A stretch of 64,000 nt of DNA from assembly GCF_023343835.1 (NCBI RefSeq), contig NC_064433.1, forward strand, positions 136,365,957-136,429,956, given 5' to 3'. A model generated the notes under the pieces. It worked only from the letters and a program-made list of their open reading frames with translations. It did no database searches and was not told the origin of the DNA. The DNA is from Lagopus muta. Lineage: Eukaryota; Chordata; Aves; Galliformes; Phasianidae. Made by a program: the position numbers and the translations under genes. Positions within the stretch are counted from its first letter, which is position 1; each line of letters opens with the position of its first letter. Shown here piece by piece: positions 11,521 through 25,700 of the stretch.

Positions 11521-14265
11521 TCAGGGCAGGCAAAGAAACCATGCAGGCTCCCACCAGCAGCAGAGTTCAGTAAATCATTTTAGATTATTACGTCCTCTCT
11601 AAGTAGACCACAGTGAAAAGCTTCCCCAGCACTTCACTTCAGCAATATACCTCCCAGTAGTGAGCAGTAGTATGGAAATCACAAAAGATTGACTTGGGTA
11701 TTTGGATATTGAGCTATTTGAATAGCCAAGGCTGGACCCCAAACACCTCCACATTGAAGTGCTCACACAGTCAGTGTGCCTCCTACTGCTGAACATGTGG
11801 CCGTCATCTCTAGCTCATCCTCTCACATTTCTGATTGAAGAACAAACAACTCTCTTTGGTCCCCAAAACCAGAAGCAGGTCAAGTCCTGCTCTGGATATG
11901 TCCCTTGCTCACCCTCCTTCTCTGTCTCTCTCTTTCTCTTTTTCTTTTAACAGAGAAACTAATGACTAAGACTAATGCTGTAGCACAGGGCACAGCCAAG
12001 CCCCCTCAAAATTAGAAAATGTGTCCTTAATTTTCTCCAGACCTCCAAAGAGAGAAGAAATGACTGTCTCAGTGATTCTCCTTCATTCCAGGTTGTTCAA
12101 AGGCAACAAATATTTGACAAATCCACACTTAAGGCTAAGGTGTGAAGCAGCTTGGTAATTTAGCATCTTCTTCTACAGTTCTGCCTCAATCTTTAAAAGA
12201 TTGTGCACAACAAAAAATGATAGAGGCTGAGAATTAAAGCTGCAGTTGTACATTTTTGTATTGTCAGTGGAGCCAGCAATAGAAGTACTGAAAAGCATAT
12301 TGAAAAAGCATATTGAAAATCTCATATTAAAATGCAACTTCCCACACCATTTTTAGCTTTTTTCCCTGTCCACCTGTAGTCGGCAGGTAATAACACAATG
12401 GTGTCACTCAGTGCCTCTGGGCAGCATCCCTTCCAGCCCTGATGCCACAGATGCATCTCTCGGCTGTGGAAACGCTCCATCTAGTGGCTGAATTTGTGCA
12501 GCAAGTGATGAGCGAGCATGGAGGAGCACGGAGCGAAAGTCGCTCGGTAGTAGAAAGAGTAGGGAACTGGAGGGAAGCATTTCTTCTCTTCTTCCCATCA
12601 CTTGAGGGACTGCGCACTATCCAGAAGGATCACATCTCCTGTCACTGTTTCTGACTTGCCCCTAACTGCCTCCATTGCTTGTATTCTGCCGAGCTGCAAG
12701 TGCAAGAACAGTTTTGCAGAACGGTGTGATCCTCACTTGACAAGCAGCATGACAGCAGGCTTCTGGAGTGTGTGCGATGCAGAATACTGCTGTCAGGTAT
12801 GATGTTTTCAGTGGTGGCAAGTGAATATGGATGTCCCAAATGGGATACAGTCACCTATACCAATAAAAAGGCTCCAAACTACAGAACTGGTGTGCAGAAA
12901 CCAGCCTGTGGGTGAATGCAGACAAAGCAGGCTACTTTTAACATGAAGAAGTACAGTAATATCCCACAGACCTCACAGCATTCTGGCCTGCCCCCCAGCA
13001 ATTATTGCAGCAGTCCTTCTGGCCCTTGCAGAGCAGTGAGAGAATTTTGACACAGCTGAGATGCAAACCAAAGAGAAAGTGAGTGCTTCCTGTCACTGTG
13101 CTCCCCAGAGCTTCTGGAAATAAAGAAATAAAACTGTTGGATGCTGCAGAGCCAGTCCATCCTTGTCAGGAAACAACCACATTTAGTTAAGCTACATCAC
13201 CAGAGTGAACTACAAATAGGATTTGTGCAGACACAGTGGGCTGTGAGCACACAGCTCTGGCTTGCTAGTTCTGGCTACTGAGATCTTTAATTCTTTTAAA
13301 GAATGGGAACGATGTGGGCAGCAGTGATCCAAGAGTCCAGATGGGGTCCCACTGAATGTGTCTCAACTCTAAATACCTCCAGACTGAAGGAAATTATCGC
13401 AGAAGAACGGAAAATCCCAAAAGGCATCTTCTTTATTAACTCATTCAAATTATACCCCTCATGTAACAAGAAAGTCTGTACCATTGCCATGTCATACGGA
13501 TTCCTTAATAAAACTGTTTTCCTTTGTATACGGGCTATTTATTTGTACCACTCAGTCATATTTGTGTGTCAAGAAGATGAAAATAATAAAACCATACCAA
13601 CTACTGATCTTGTCTGCATTCTGTCATTATAAAGGAAGGGGCATGAGAAACAAATACAAAGAGTGCCTGTGCGTTCCTCATCAGTATGCAAACCTTTCTC
13701 CTTTTGCCCAAGAGAGCTGCTACAAGCCCGAGTTTCGTATGGGACAGCTGGGAATAGGTATAAAGCACACAGCATTAGTTATGCAAATGCTTTGAAAAGA
13801 GGCTTTGAAAAGAGCATGGTACACCTCGCTTCCTGGTTCCCGCCAGTTCCTCAGATCTGAGCCTTGAAAATGCAGCGTGGTACAACCACCTCTGCCCTCT
13901 AGGGTGACCTTTAGGCAAGTCTGAGGCTGCCCTGTGAGAAGTAAACCCTGGGGCTACTCCATCTCCTGCCCAAACTGAGCCCTTCCTCTGCTCCTGCAGA
14001 GAGAAAGGAGGGCTCTAGCTGAGGGTTCACTTTGTTGCACCATCCAGGTTATCAGGCTAGGGGATGAGGGGCCGGAGGAGCAGCCCTGCAGAAAGGGATC
14101 TGAGGCTTCTGGCAAGTTGAATGTGAGTAGCAGTGTGCCCTGGCAGCCAAAGGCCAGCCGTGCCCTGGGGTGCACCAGGCCCGGCACTGCCACCGGGCAA
14201 AGGGAGCAGCTGTCCTGCTCTGCTCTGTGTGTGCTGCCTCACCTCCAGCACTGCGTGTGGGTTTG
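11521..14265. other. Intergenic DNA, no gene seen
   Basis: It contains a possible CTCF-type site at 12475-12487 and a short tandem duplication of ggctttgaaaaga near 13789-13815. Open frames of about 100 codons at 13303-13632 and 13484-13795 show no recognisable domains and are treated as chance. Confidence 0.5.
12475..12487 (-). promoter_or_regulatory. Possible CTCF-type insulator motif
   Basis: On the minus strand the sequence reads CCACTAGATGGAG, which matches the CTCF core CCASYAGRKGGCR at all but one of the first 12 positions (A for C at position 12). It lies in the interval between the giant exon and the GRTP1 promoter. A single motif match is weak evidence. Confidence 0.3.
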
Positions 14266-14600
14266 GGTGCCACACGTAAGGACACAACACTGTTAGAGCG
14301 TGCAAAGGAGGGCTGTGAAAGTGCAGAAGGGTCTGTAGGGCAAGGTGTGTGAGGAGCGGCTGAGGCCCCTGTGTGTGCTCAGCGCAGAGCAGAGGAGCTG
14401 AGGGGAGGCCTGATGGCGGCTGCAGCTCCTCCCAGGGAGCGGAGGGGCAGCGCTGAGCTCTGCTCTGTGTGACAGCGACAGGGCCCGAGGGAACGGCATG
14501 GAGCTGTCAGGGGAGGGCAGCTGGGGGTCAGGGAAAGGGGCTGCACCACAGCGCCGTGGGCATGGCCTCAAGCTGCTGGAGTTCAATGCTTTCTCCTTCA
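14266..14600 (+). mobile_element. GC-rich diverged CR1-like fragment
   Basis: Phrases such as gtgaggagcggctgagg, gagctgaggggaggcctgat, acagggcccgagggaacgg and gcatggcctcaagctgc follow the order of the CR1 3' region, in sense. It has no terminal 8-mer tail, and the match is looser than for the other copies. Confidence 0.5.
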
Positions 14601-15220
14601 GAAACACAAGTACAAACCAAAAATCAGCTGTTGGCGAGTCTTACAGGCTGAATTACGATGAGACATGCTTCCACTTCCTAGAGGCTGAAAAACTGGCTCG
14701 TCTTCACTTCCAAAGGCAGTGAGATCACTGCAGTCCATTAAAATTCCTCTTTGAGTGCCTTGTGACTGATGAAGGATTGTAAGAGTGTGTTAAGTCAACC
14801 AGTATGACACCACCTGAAGCTCTGGCAGCTCTCACTGGGCTGCACCTCACCACGTGGCTGCCCTTGGTGTCATCATGTAGCAGAAGCTACAGGTGGGGGC
14901 ATGGCCACCAGCAAACCCTTGATAAAAGCCAGAAGAAGCCATGGTAAATAGGGGTGGATTACGTTCATAGTTGTTAGGACCAGCCAAATGTGCTCACAAG
15001 CCAAATGTGAGGTGAATTAGGGGCAGGAGGCTGTTTCTCATTAGCATGCTGCATGACAGCATTTAAGGCACAGTTTACAAGCATGATGAAGTCAGGGCTA
15101 CAGATTCTTTCCTTGGTAATGATTACACATGTTTTCCTTTCAGCAACTTTGAGAGAGCTTCTATTCAAGACTGAGTGAAGCTGACGTTGCCTCAGTGGCC
15201 TCAATTTTTAGTGTTGAATG

Positions 15221-15222
<2 letters not shown>

Positions 15223-15255
<33 letters not shown>
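15223..15255. repeat. (TA)n microsatellite, about 16 units
   Basis: An uninterrupted alternating TA tract. Confidence 0.9.
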
Positions 15256-15260
<5 letters not shown>

Positions 15261-15678
15261 TGAGACATTTTACTTTGGATTTGACCTTTCCCTGCTAGTT
15301 GGATGTGGCTGTGATTCCTGATCACCATAATAAGATAACTTTCTCCTTGGGATTTATTTAAAATAGATAGAAGCATTTTAGTAATATTCCTCCAGCCTGG
15401 CAAAGAAAGCTCAAACTTCCTGAAACGTTGCATTTTGGTATCTTTTCTATCATAAGCAAGGTGTCCCTGAGCTTGTGGGGCTGCTCCGTGCAAGTGGTCT
15501 CGCTGACCTGCAGATGGCAGGTTTTCCATTTGAAGATGAGAAAAGCGAAATTGTGTCTTCAAGGGAATCGGAGAACCGAATCCTGTGTCTTAGTTTCAGC
15601 TGGGACAGAAGACAAGATAGTAACGAGAAGAGTTAACTCTTCGCCCTCCCTAACGCCTCCCTCATGATTGAAGGATGT

Positions 15679-15707
15679 GGGATAGGATAAGAAAGGATAG
15701 GATAGGA
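15679..15707. repeat. Imperfect (GGATA)n microsatellite
   Basis: Five GGATA units are seen, the run being interrupted by agaaa after the second. Confidence 0.8.
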
Positions 15708-18700
15708 TACGGCCCTGTAGATAGCAATAAAAGGACTGGCTGCAAATGAAACATGACTGTAACGGAAAGGGGGAACTTCACCACCCACTTCAGCAGCATC
15801 TACAGGCTACAATCTACATAGCACAGAATCATTAAGATTGCTTTTCCAGGAGGTGCAGTAAGGGTATATGATCATCCCAATATAATTTCGTTTTCTTGTT
15901 CCCTTAATGGCTTTTATTAATCCACCAACATGAAGTAAGGTACTCATATTGACTGACTGACCTGAAGTCTCCACAGCAACACCAAGGTGCAACACCAAGA
16001 TTTGAGGAGTGATTTTCCACCAGGAGGTCAAAAATGTTGAATCTGGTCACCAAATATTCCTAGGAAAACATGGTTTCCATATCTGTTTTTCATAATCTAC
16101 GTCTGTATTTTAATCTCATCTAATTCACCAAACAGCTATTAAAATGTAAAGTTGAAAAGAGTACTTCTAATACATGCAAAAAGGCATGTTTTTCCCCAAC
16201 TGCCCAAATGGAAACTCTGCTTGCCCAATCTCATCTTCTGACACACGCATTTCCCATTGCTGGCTTCCCTCTCATCCTTTCTACTTTCCTACCTTTTCTT
16301 TTATATTTCAGTCCTGTCCAAAGGCTACAAAATGAGGCTGGAATGTGAATAAGATATTTCCAAGAAGCATAGAGAATGTGCTCCATGGGTCAGATTTTCC
16401 ATTTACTTTTCCATAAAGATTTCTGAGCCCTCCCAAGAGCCACATGTTCAGGGGTGTCTTTCCAATATGCGGCTAGTCATTAATTCCTGGGAAAACCCCT
16501 AAAACAAACAAAGCATTCAGTAACGCAGTAGTGTTTCCATTTTGAAGTTTCACTGTTGAAAAAGGCAGACATTCAAAAAAACATTTTCAAGGTGCTATTT
16601 TGACCAGCTTCCCAAATAAGCACACATACTGTGTTCTGGCTGCAAATTTCAAACTTGATGACAATTTGATGACCATGTGCATATAACATTTTGGAGGGGG
16701 GGGGGGCTTTTTCTATTCCTTCTGTTCTCCAGTGAATAACTGGATATGCAGTATTGGTTTCTCAGCTTCTGGACCATAAACCCATAGCAATCAGCTGCAG
16801 GGCAGAAGAAGCTGGAAGTTTTCTGCAGCACCATGATGGGATAAGTGCACAGCAAATGTGAAGTGGTGAGGAAAAGGAACAGCTTTTCAGTCTCTGCTCA
16901 GAAGGTCATGTTGTTTGCAAAGAGCATCCTCAAGCCTCCTGCTATGCACAGGCTCTGCTTCATTTCTATGAGTTCATAGCTTGTCTTTGACCCCACAGCT
17001 GTCTGTGGACAGAGAAGGGGAAAAGCTAAGGGTGTTAAGGGAAATCCCTTTGCATGCATAGCATGTTGGGCTGGAAAAAAAGAAAAAGCATTTTTGCCTG
17101 ACCAAACCCACTTGCCTTGCTGTAAGGCTCACTGTGCCATTACCAATGATTTTCCCAGCATATGTAAGGCTTCCTGGCTCAGCTGAAAATGAAGATACTG
17201 TGGGGTTTTCAGAGTACAAGAGCCCAGCATCTTAGAGTCGCCAACACATGGATCAGTCTTCTTTTATGCTTTATAGGATGGAGATCATTCACCTGCTGCC
17301 CAAGATTACTGCTCATAAGAATAATCCTGTCACTCCCACAGTGTGGTAAGAGGCCTGGGAGGAGAACAGCACCACAGCTTGCTGCTTCAGGGCAAGGGTT
17401 TTTGGTGCAGTAGGATCAGAGGCCAGGCTGACCACAAACCAAAAGAGACCAAGGGACTCTGTCAAACACCAACCCCCTGTGTTTCAGAGGACCTGGCTCT
17501 CTCTTTCCATTTCCCATACTGGAAATGATGAGAGGATGTTTTGCTGAAACTGCCAAACAAATCCACAGTGATTTTAAGGCCTTTTTGACATTTCCATATG
17601 TCTTCAGTAGTTTTCCAGCTGCAGACATTGATCAAAGCACTCCCTGTCCCACGCTGCTTGCCGTGGAGTCTGCGTGCTCCAGCCACCACAGGTGCTCAGA
17701 GCTGCTTTAACCAGTCTATGTTATCACTTATGAACATCCTCACCCATCTGTTTGATAGAAATTAAAACTGTGAATTGCTGAATGCCTACTTGGCAAACAC
17801 CTTGAGAGCTGCATATGATGTCGCTGGCTCTAGAAGTTTGGTTGTCTATGTTGGCAGCCATTAGTGCCGCTGGTGTGCACATCAGGTCCCCTAAAAATAG
17901 CAGTGTTCAACTCAGAGCTGCAAACCCCGGATGCAACGGCTCCCTGTGGTGTTCTGACTCACCAGTTCTCACACTTGTCACAGAGGGATTTTGTCTCTCA
18001 ACGAATAGCTTCTACTACTCTTACCCCACTACCCCGCTCTAACAGTACAGACCGTTGACACAGTCACTCTCTTGAAATGCAATCAGGGAGGGGGACCCAG
18101 ATGCCTTTGGTCTTTTAGTTTAATTAAAGGTAAGTGCTAAAAAAGAAATGGCAAGACATGCATCCTGCGTGTCCTTGTAATCAACCTTTCAGCATCCGCA
18201 GTTATGCTCTTTGCAATCATCTGCTGCAAATTTCCCAAATGTTATTTGATGTTTCTCTGGTGGTTTTCAAAAGTGCTCAGCAAGAAATGCCAGATGTACT
18301 CTGGTGCAGAGCATCCAAAGGTAGCTTTGCATGTCAGCGAAGCGTGAGTCGACAAAGCCAATTATAGACAGAGAAACATGATTACAAAAGATACCAAAGG
18401 GTGCTCAGAAGGAGAAATAGACCATCAGAAAGCTAAAAACAGCTATTGGTGCTTATGTAAGTGTTACCTAATCGTTATTTCTTCCCAGAAAACAGTACAT
18501 CATGGCTGTCTCTTGTCTTGGTACAAGTGTCCTCTTGGCGAGGGCTCCCTACAGCAACTGTGAGATTTCAAAGTGTTGTTTATTATCACCACATAAGCTT
18601 GACTGCAAGGATCAGTGACAGATTTCTACAGTGGGAACATGCTCAGTACTGCCAGAGACAGGCTGTCGCTGCTGTGGGAAATACAACACCTTGCTAAGCT

Positions 18701-19621
18701 GGTATTTGTTTCACAATAGAAAACACAGTGTGAATATTAACCACCTCTTGCAGTAACCACACATCGAAAAGGCAGCCACCGCAACCAGAAAAGCTACTCG
18801 TGTTTTTCCATACAGAAGAGGTCCCAGTCACCCCACTGAATACTGATGGTGTACTTTGAAAGGCTGAATCCTCCCTAGTGCAGGACTCCCTGCAGACTTC
18901 TTTGTGGAAACTTTCCCTTTCTTTTTCTTTTCTGAAGCACTCGGTCAGTCTCAGGAAATTCTCAGGATGTTGTCTGTCTTCCTGGGATCTGACCACTTGA
19001 TTCTCAGCTTGAATACAGGTGCGAGACCTGCAAAGCTTGCTCTTAGCTATGTTTGATTCTATAATACACGGGGAAAAACCTCTCCAGTGCTCTGTAGTGC
19101 AATATCCAATGCACCAGCACCTTCTCTATTTGACAGCAAATTGAACAAGTTTCTCTACATGTGTCACAGAATAATATCATACAACATGCAACTCCTTTGT
19201 CCTTGATTTCCTTCTTTCCTGAAATACAAAGTATAATTGTGGCTGTATCTTCACATTCAAAATCTGTCTTGCTTTAGCATGTAGCCTGAAGAGCTCCATT
19301 GCAGGAGCAATGACGACTTGGCTTTGGAGCTGCACATTGGAGCTGAAGAGAAAAATCACCTTCACAGCTTAGGTGAAGGCCTTAAGATTTTTACATGCTG
19401 TAGAAGAGCCATCTCCTCTCCCTGAGTGACTTGCTCACTGGCTGGTCCTGTGCTGCTCTGGCTGTTTGAGCCCCAAGAACTGAGTCAGTCTGGAGCAGAG
19501 AACTAGAAGTGGCTGAGAGAGGCATGATGAATACTCAGCCTCGGCCTCCTGGCACCCACGGCTTCCGTGAGGCTGAATCTCACCTTTCTTTGGTGAAAGC
19601 TGTTTCATTTACACAAAGATA

Positions 19622-20030
19622 TTTTGGGGCTGCTTAGTCTGGGGAACTGGAGGCTGAGGGGAGACCTTATTGCTCTCTTCAGATACCTCAAAGGTGACTG
19701 CAGTGAGAGCAGGATTGGTCTTTCTCACTGGTGACAGGTGACAGGACGAGGGGAAATGGCCTCAAGTTGTGCCAGGGGAGGTTTAGGTTGGATATCAGGA
19801 GAAACTTCTTTAGAGAAAGGGTTGTTAAGCACTGGAATTGGCTCCCCAGGGAGGTGGTTGAATGCTGCACACATCCCTGGATGTGTTTAAAAACCATTTG
19901 GATGTGGTGCTCAGGGACATGATTTAGCGGAGGGTTGTTAGAGTTAGGGTAGGATGGTTAGCTTGTGGTTGGACTCCATGATCTTTAAGGTCTTTTCCAA
20001 CCTGAGCAATTCTATGATTCTATAAAGAAA
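19622..20030 (+). mobile_element. CR1 LINE 3' end with tail
   Basis: A well-preserved CR1 3' region in sense: gctgaggggagaccttattg, caagttgtgccaggggagg, ggttgttaagcactggaatt, then gttggactccatgatcttta, aggtcttttccaacctgagc and the tail attctatgattctat. It is 5'-truncated, as is usual for CR1. Confidence 0.9.
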
Positions 20031-22593
20031 GATTAAATACCCAGATGTCTATGTTTCTCAGCAAATTTTGTACAGGACATATATGCATTTACTGCAATGC
20101 ATGAAGTTAAGCTTGAGATATATTTCCAGAACAGTGTTAGCTAAGAGAATTGCAGCTGGAATTACTTTTGTATTCATTCTTTGGCATGTAAAATGATTTT
20201 ACACGTAGGTACAATGGGGAAGTAGAATCCGAGTGGGGCATAACTTATGGGTTCTACTGGCCCCTCTAAGGCTTTCTACAGCAGGCTAAACTGTAGTGGT
20301 CTAACTCAGGCTATATTATTTTTGTACTGGGGTAAGTTGATTTACATCTATAAAGGGATTGTAACTATGGCAGTGATGGTCAATTTTTCATCAGCTTCTA
20401 CTAAGAAGATGCTTACACTTTTGCAACCATGTGAAAAACTCGACTTTGCATAGATCAGGAAAGCTAATTAGCCTAAAGCATGTTTAACTGTGCTCGGGTA
20501 TTTCTCAATTGCTCATGTAGGACTGCTGGTGACGAGATGCCATAGAAAAGGAAATCATTATACAAAATAATGGTATTGTAGTTACTGACAATAAAATTAT
20601 TGAAAAAAATGTTGCTGAGAAATATGAAAAAATAGAAATACAATGTACCTGCTGCAGAAGCTGTTCAACTGTGCATCACCATCATGCACAATGACTGCTA
20701 TGGCTTACTGGAAATTAACAGCAAAATAAATTGTAGTATTTTCCTAAATTCACACATAACTAAGATACATTTTCTTGGGTGAAAAAATAGCTAGTGTATT
20801 GCTGACACTAAGCTACACTTTCAGTGGAGAAAGGAATCAAACAGCTGGCTGAGTACATTTTTGTAACAATATGTGTATTGTGCAAACTGTGGAAGTAGCA
20901 AAACGTTGAAAATAGTTTGAAAATAGTTTTCAGTGCTGTATATCCCTTCTCAGTTTGATGACTTTGTGACAGGAAAGAACAATATCAGAAAAGCCCAAAA
21001 TATGAAATGAAATTTAAGTCATTTGAATTTTAATAATGCATCAGATAGAAATTTGTACATCAAATGATTGCGTGTAAATGCCTGTAATGATAATCCTGGT
21101 TTATGTTTATGGAATAGGCTATTGTTGAAGCATTTGTAATGAATCTTTGGAGGAGTCCTAGCTCAGCAGAAAGCCAGGAGGTTTGCCTTTGCTTGTCACA
21201 GACATGGCCAAGTGTAATATCACGGTATGTATGCAGTGAGGGAGCACTCAGATGAAACCCTGTCCCAGCCAGCAGATCTGGGAACTGCCAGGCACGGTAC
21301 CTTCACAAACTCACCAGGGACAGGAAAGAAAAAGGAGGTGGGAGAAGTAAGAGGGAGTCATTGTCCTCTGAGGAATTTCAATATTCAGTTGTAAGTGTTG
21401 CACTCGTGCCGACAAAGAAAATTAAACAACACCAGCATGGATTTCAAGTGCTTTCAGCATGCTGCCCATGACCATTCAAGTCATAGACAAACAAAAGTGT
21501 ACCCTGCCTTGTTGGGTAGAAACAAAACAAAACAAAGCCATCTAGAAAATACTTTGTCAGTCCAAATTGCAATCATGTTTTTTGAAGTAGTGGCCTGACC
21601 TAAGCTGGGCTCACTAAGTAAGGAGCCATCATAAACTTCTCATTTGGATCACTTAATTCCACTCTAGATGATCACTGCTCTGTGAGTTACTGACTACTTT
21701 CTTGTCTACATCCTAGGAATACTTCCTAACGTTCAAGTACGGTTTCCATACCACCTTTGACATACGCTTTTGCAGTGCTTTTCACACCAAGGGTACTGCC
21801 ACATTATTTCTCTTTCCCGCTGTTCTCAGCACTGTCTCTTATAGCCTTGAGCCCTCTTGGCTGACGCAGCTGGCGGATGGCAGCCGAGTGCAAAAACTCT
21901 TCCACAGAGATTTCTATGGGTAATGTTGATTCTCCAGGCGGCTGTGGTGCTATGCAGCGAGCGTTAGAGCTCCTTTTTATAGCTGCTCATATCAGCATGC
22001 TTTGGCTCCCGGGGCCACAGTCACAGTAAGAATCATCAAAAGACTGGCCGTCCGAGACGGCACATGGGACTAGCTATAGCTTGTCCTACCAGCTAGTAAC
22101 CTGCATTGATGTGAAGCCGTGAAGCCTTCAGGGAAGAGAGGAAGTTATTTTTTTAGCTATGTTTCTCTCCTTGCTATACAGTCTATTCCAAAGTTCAGCG
22201 ATTGCTGTTGGAACAGTTCACATGAGCAGGTTTAATCAGGCCCACAGACTAGTTATGTAAGCATGACGCAATTTTCTGGGACAGATATATGGAGCAAGTT
22301 CAGCATTTCATTACCCGTCCAGATCCTCCATCCATACGTGGGCTGAAGGTTGACAAAACTGGGTAGGCAGGTGGTTAGACATGAACCAAAGGTGTCAGGA
22401 TGAATTGGCACTCCTTAACCCGGCCAGCTGGATGAGTTGTCTCATTCTGGAGCACGTTGTGCTTAGGCTATGTACACCTCCAGTGATTAAAATCTATATA
22501 TATATCTCCATTTCTTACTGGATATCTGTATACAGACAAATATGCTTAATTTAAACATTTTTCACCAAGTAAGGAATAGCAAATTTTTGAGGA
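20031..22593. other. AT-rich intergenic DNA
   Basis: No gene, RNA or assignable repeat seen. The sequence is AT-rich, with only short reading frames. Confidence 0.5.
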
Positions 22594-22741
22594 AGTTGTG
22601 GATGTCCCTTCACTGGAAGTGTTCGGTATTAGGTTGGACAGAGCTTTGACTTAATGAAAGATGTCCCTGCCCAAGGCAAGCGGATTGGAACCAGATGATC
22701 TTTAAGGTCCCTTCCAACCCAAACCATTATATGATTCTAGG
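22594..22741 (+). mobile_element. Short CR1 3' end
   Basis: Begins gttgtggatgtcccttcact and ends aggtcccttccaacccaaac plus catt atatgattctagg, the CR1 3' terminus in sense. Only about the last 150 bases are present. Confidence 0.8.
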
Positions 22742-25700
22742 ATTTTTTGAAGCCAAATCAGTGCAGAGCAAAGCTCCAACAAGGCAGGGTACACTTTCAA
22801 TAGAATGGTTCACTAAACAGAGACACAGAGATGACAAATCACATATGCTGTTGGAGTTTCACCACTTCCTTAGGATTCTAGAATATCCAGTTACCCACAA
22901 GACCCATCTTTTGGTGTGAATACGTATATTTGCTGATGGCAAAGAGGTAGTCACATTTTCTGGAGACTTTGCCTAAAGCTATTGCACTCTTTGTTGAATG
23001 CAGACTGCATTACTCTAGTATGTTCTGCCAGCTTTGTTACTACAGAATCCTGCATTAATAGCCACAGGCTTGTACTATCAATGTATTCATTAAGAACTGG
23101 CACTTTAAAATGTTATTTCAGAAACATGTTTTTGTCCCAAGTTCCTGCTATCAGATACTTAAGTATTGTAAAAGAACAACCTCATTCTCTGAGATGTATG
23201 TTATCCTTCATAGCCAAGGGGTAATTTTATCCCATGAAGTTTCCCTGCTGTGCTGCATGTGATATCTCATGGTGAACTGCTGATCTCCCCTCCGCACTCT
23301 TTCCAAGGGACAAGATCCTCCCCAGGCCAGGTCACCCACTTACCCATCCCTTCAGCCTGCTAACTGAGGAGACAATCCAAACTCGCTCCTTCCAAATGGA
23401 TATGCAACATATGCTTCATGTGAACACACAGAACAGCATATGCTATGGGCTGAATCCCATATATGTGGTCCATTTCACAGGTCTGCAAAGCCTAAAGCTA
23501 CCTGAAATTATTCCTGATAGGGCTGAAAATTTTGCTGCTGTTTTTATTTAATAACTGCTCTACAAATGCAATGGTGAAAGTGGTCCTAGCTAAAACACAG
23601 GGCATGAGCAATACAGGCAAGTAAAGCATTGAATGCCCATGAAACACTACTCGGTGGTGTTTGTCTGCCCTGCAGGGAGCAGACCTACATGCCTAGCCTT
23701 ACAGGGAAGTGACTATTTTAAGGACTTACTCTGGCAAGCAGCAAGATGGGAATTTCTACCTAACACATAAACACACCACAATGTAAAAACCTCAGGAATA
23801 CAGTACTGGATGGTTCTGGAGGTTTAAAGAAAAAAAAAAAATAGGAACATCATTCCCCTCGTGCCAAGTGGCAGTGAAGAACGTGCTTCACTGGGTTAAT
23901 TGCACTGTAACTGCCATTCTGTACTGACACAGCCACTGTCAGCAGCAAACTTTGAAGTCAGGGATAAAATGTCTCTGGTTTCCTTTCCTGCTGATAAGAA
24001 CCAAGCAGATGCAGTTTTTAGATTTGAGATTTTATGTATTTTATTTTCCTTTGGATACCTTTAAAACAGTGAGATGTGATCCGCCCAGAAGAGAGCAGCA
24101 TTGACACCCTACAGACAGCCAGACAGCAGACTGCTTCATATTATCATATTTGGTACGGAGAGGAAATTATTGCTATGACTTACCACTGAAATGTAGTAAT
24201 TATTTCTATTAATTAACATTCTACATAGCTTCTCTATCAGGAGTTATGTGAAGTTTAATGGATGCTTTCATGCGACACCAGCATACATTTGAGCACACCA
24301 CATAGCTTGCATCAAAGCAAAAGGAAACATACGTAATATTTAAAGTTTGCTGGCGGTAAAACGTCCCATCGTATACACAAGCTATCCTTGATGTGCTGCA
24401 GGTGTGCCTTTAATTAATGAAAGCTACAACCTGTAGTTTGTGGGGAGTTTCTGATTGGAACCACTTCAGACGGAAGATGTACAGCAGAGCCCAACTTTGT
24501 CAGACGAAGCATAATTGAGCTGCCAACCGAGCCTGTGGTTTTAGGTTTTGGGGAGAAAGCAGCAGGTCTCCATGCCCTTGGTGGGACAGCATTTCTCCAT
24601 CTAACCCCAGCTCCCTGTGAGCTCTCTGTGAACCAGTGACCAGTGATGGGCAGAGCTGGCTGCTGGGCAAGGCAACTGCCACAGCCATTTGGGGGATCGT
24701 CCTCCTGCCAGAATGCTCACAGCCCCACTTCAGCGCTTTTCCCAGACTTCACGACAAGCATTACGTTTTGCTGAGCAATCAGGAACTTTCCCATTGCTCT
24801 GATGGCAGATGAAAGAAGTACAAAGCTGTATGTTTTTCCCCATTGCTGGAGCTGAGCTGTATCCACACTGCTGTGTGGGCGAGTGCCTTTGATCCCACAC
24901 AGCTTTCTTGAGGAGCGCTTTGGGAAGGAACAACTGTTGATCTCCCTCCTGAAATCCCATCTGTTGTCTTCAGCAACTATGATTCGCTGTCTGAACTAGA
25001 TAATGTTTCCCTGGCAGTGGCTGTAATTTTCCGAACACTTGCTTGGTGCAAAGTCAGAACTTGATTAAATAAGGACAAGCAGGAAGATAATTTTCTCGTC
25101 TCCGCCCTGTTCTGCAGCAGTCAGACAGCACAGTGTCTGTGTGAGGTTTGGGTTTGCTCCACGCCTGGATGGCGAGGATCGGTGTGCTGATGGTAGGGGC
25201 GGGCCCAGGAAACAGGGAAGCCCTTCTGGGGATTAATATTTGTGGTATTATTATAACTTCACATGCCTTTGGCAATCTGCTCCTGTAGATGGTTAGTTTG
25301 TGGTGGAAACAAAGGCAGCAGCAGCTAAAGTTAATAGGATTTCAGTGTAACAACAATGAATGATTTGGGGAACTGAAATTAAATGGAAGAGCATATTGAG
25401 GATTTGAGAAAAAAATAGTTTGAACCAACTGAATGAATCCAAACACACAACCACTTCTCACTGGTTATGGGGAAATTCCTTTGGTTGGAATGATGGCAGT
25501 TGGAGACTTTCTCGCTGTGTTTCAGTGAGATGTTTTGCTCACACTGAGGTCTCTGACATTCGTTCAGGAGGTAACAGAAATGGGAAATACATCCCAAATA
25601 GCATCAGAGCCACATCTGTTTGTGGCAGTTGTGTGGGATGAAGTACACCAGAGCAACAGGACTGGCTTTTAGGACTGTATCTACCCAAAGGGCCAAATCC

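Larger units (their letters stand above)
14601..19621. other. Intergenic DNA with microsatellites, no gene seen
   Basis: Holds a TA dinucleotide run at about 15223-15255, GGATA-type pentamer repeats at 15679-15707 and a G run near 16696-16706. None of the reading frames (all below about 135 codons, one of them encoding Tyr-Ile repeats from the TA run) looks like a gene. Confidence 0.5.

Noticed and set aside
13303-13632. 109-codon frame in intergenic DNA
   Set aside because: No recognisable domain, no splice or promoter context, and near AT-rich sequence; chance length.
14293-14607. 104-codon minus-strand frame
   Set aside because: Lies antisense to a GC-rich CR1-like fragment.
15161-15562. 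133-codon minus-strand frame containing Tyr-Ile repeats
   Set aside because: The repeats come from a TA microsatellite, not a protein.
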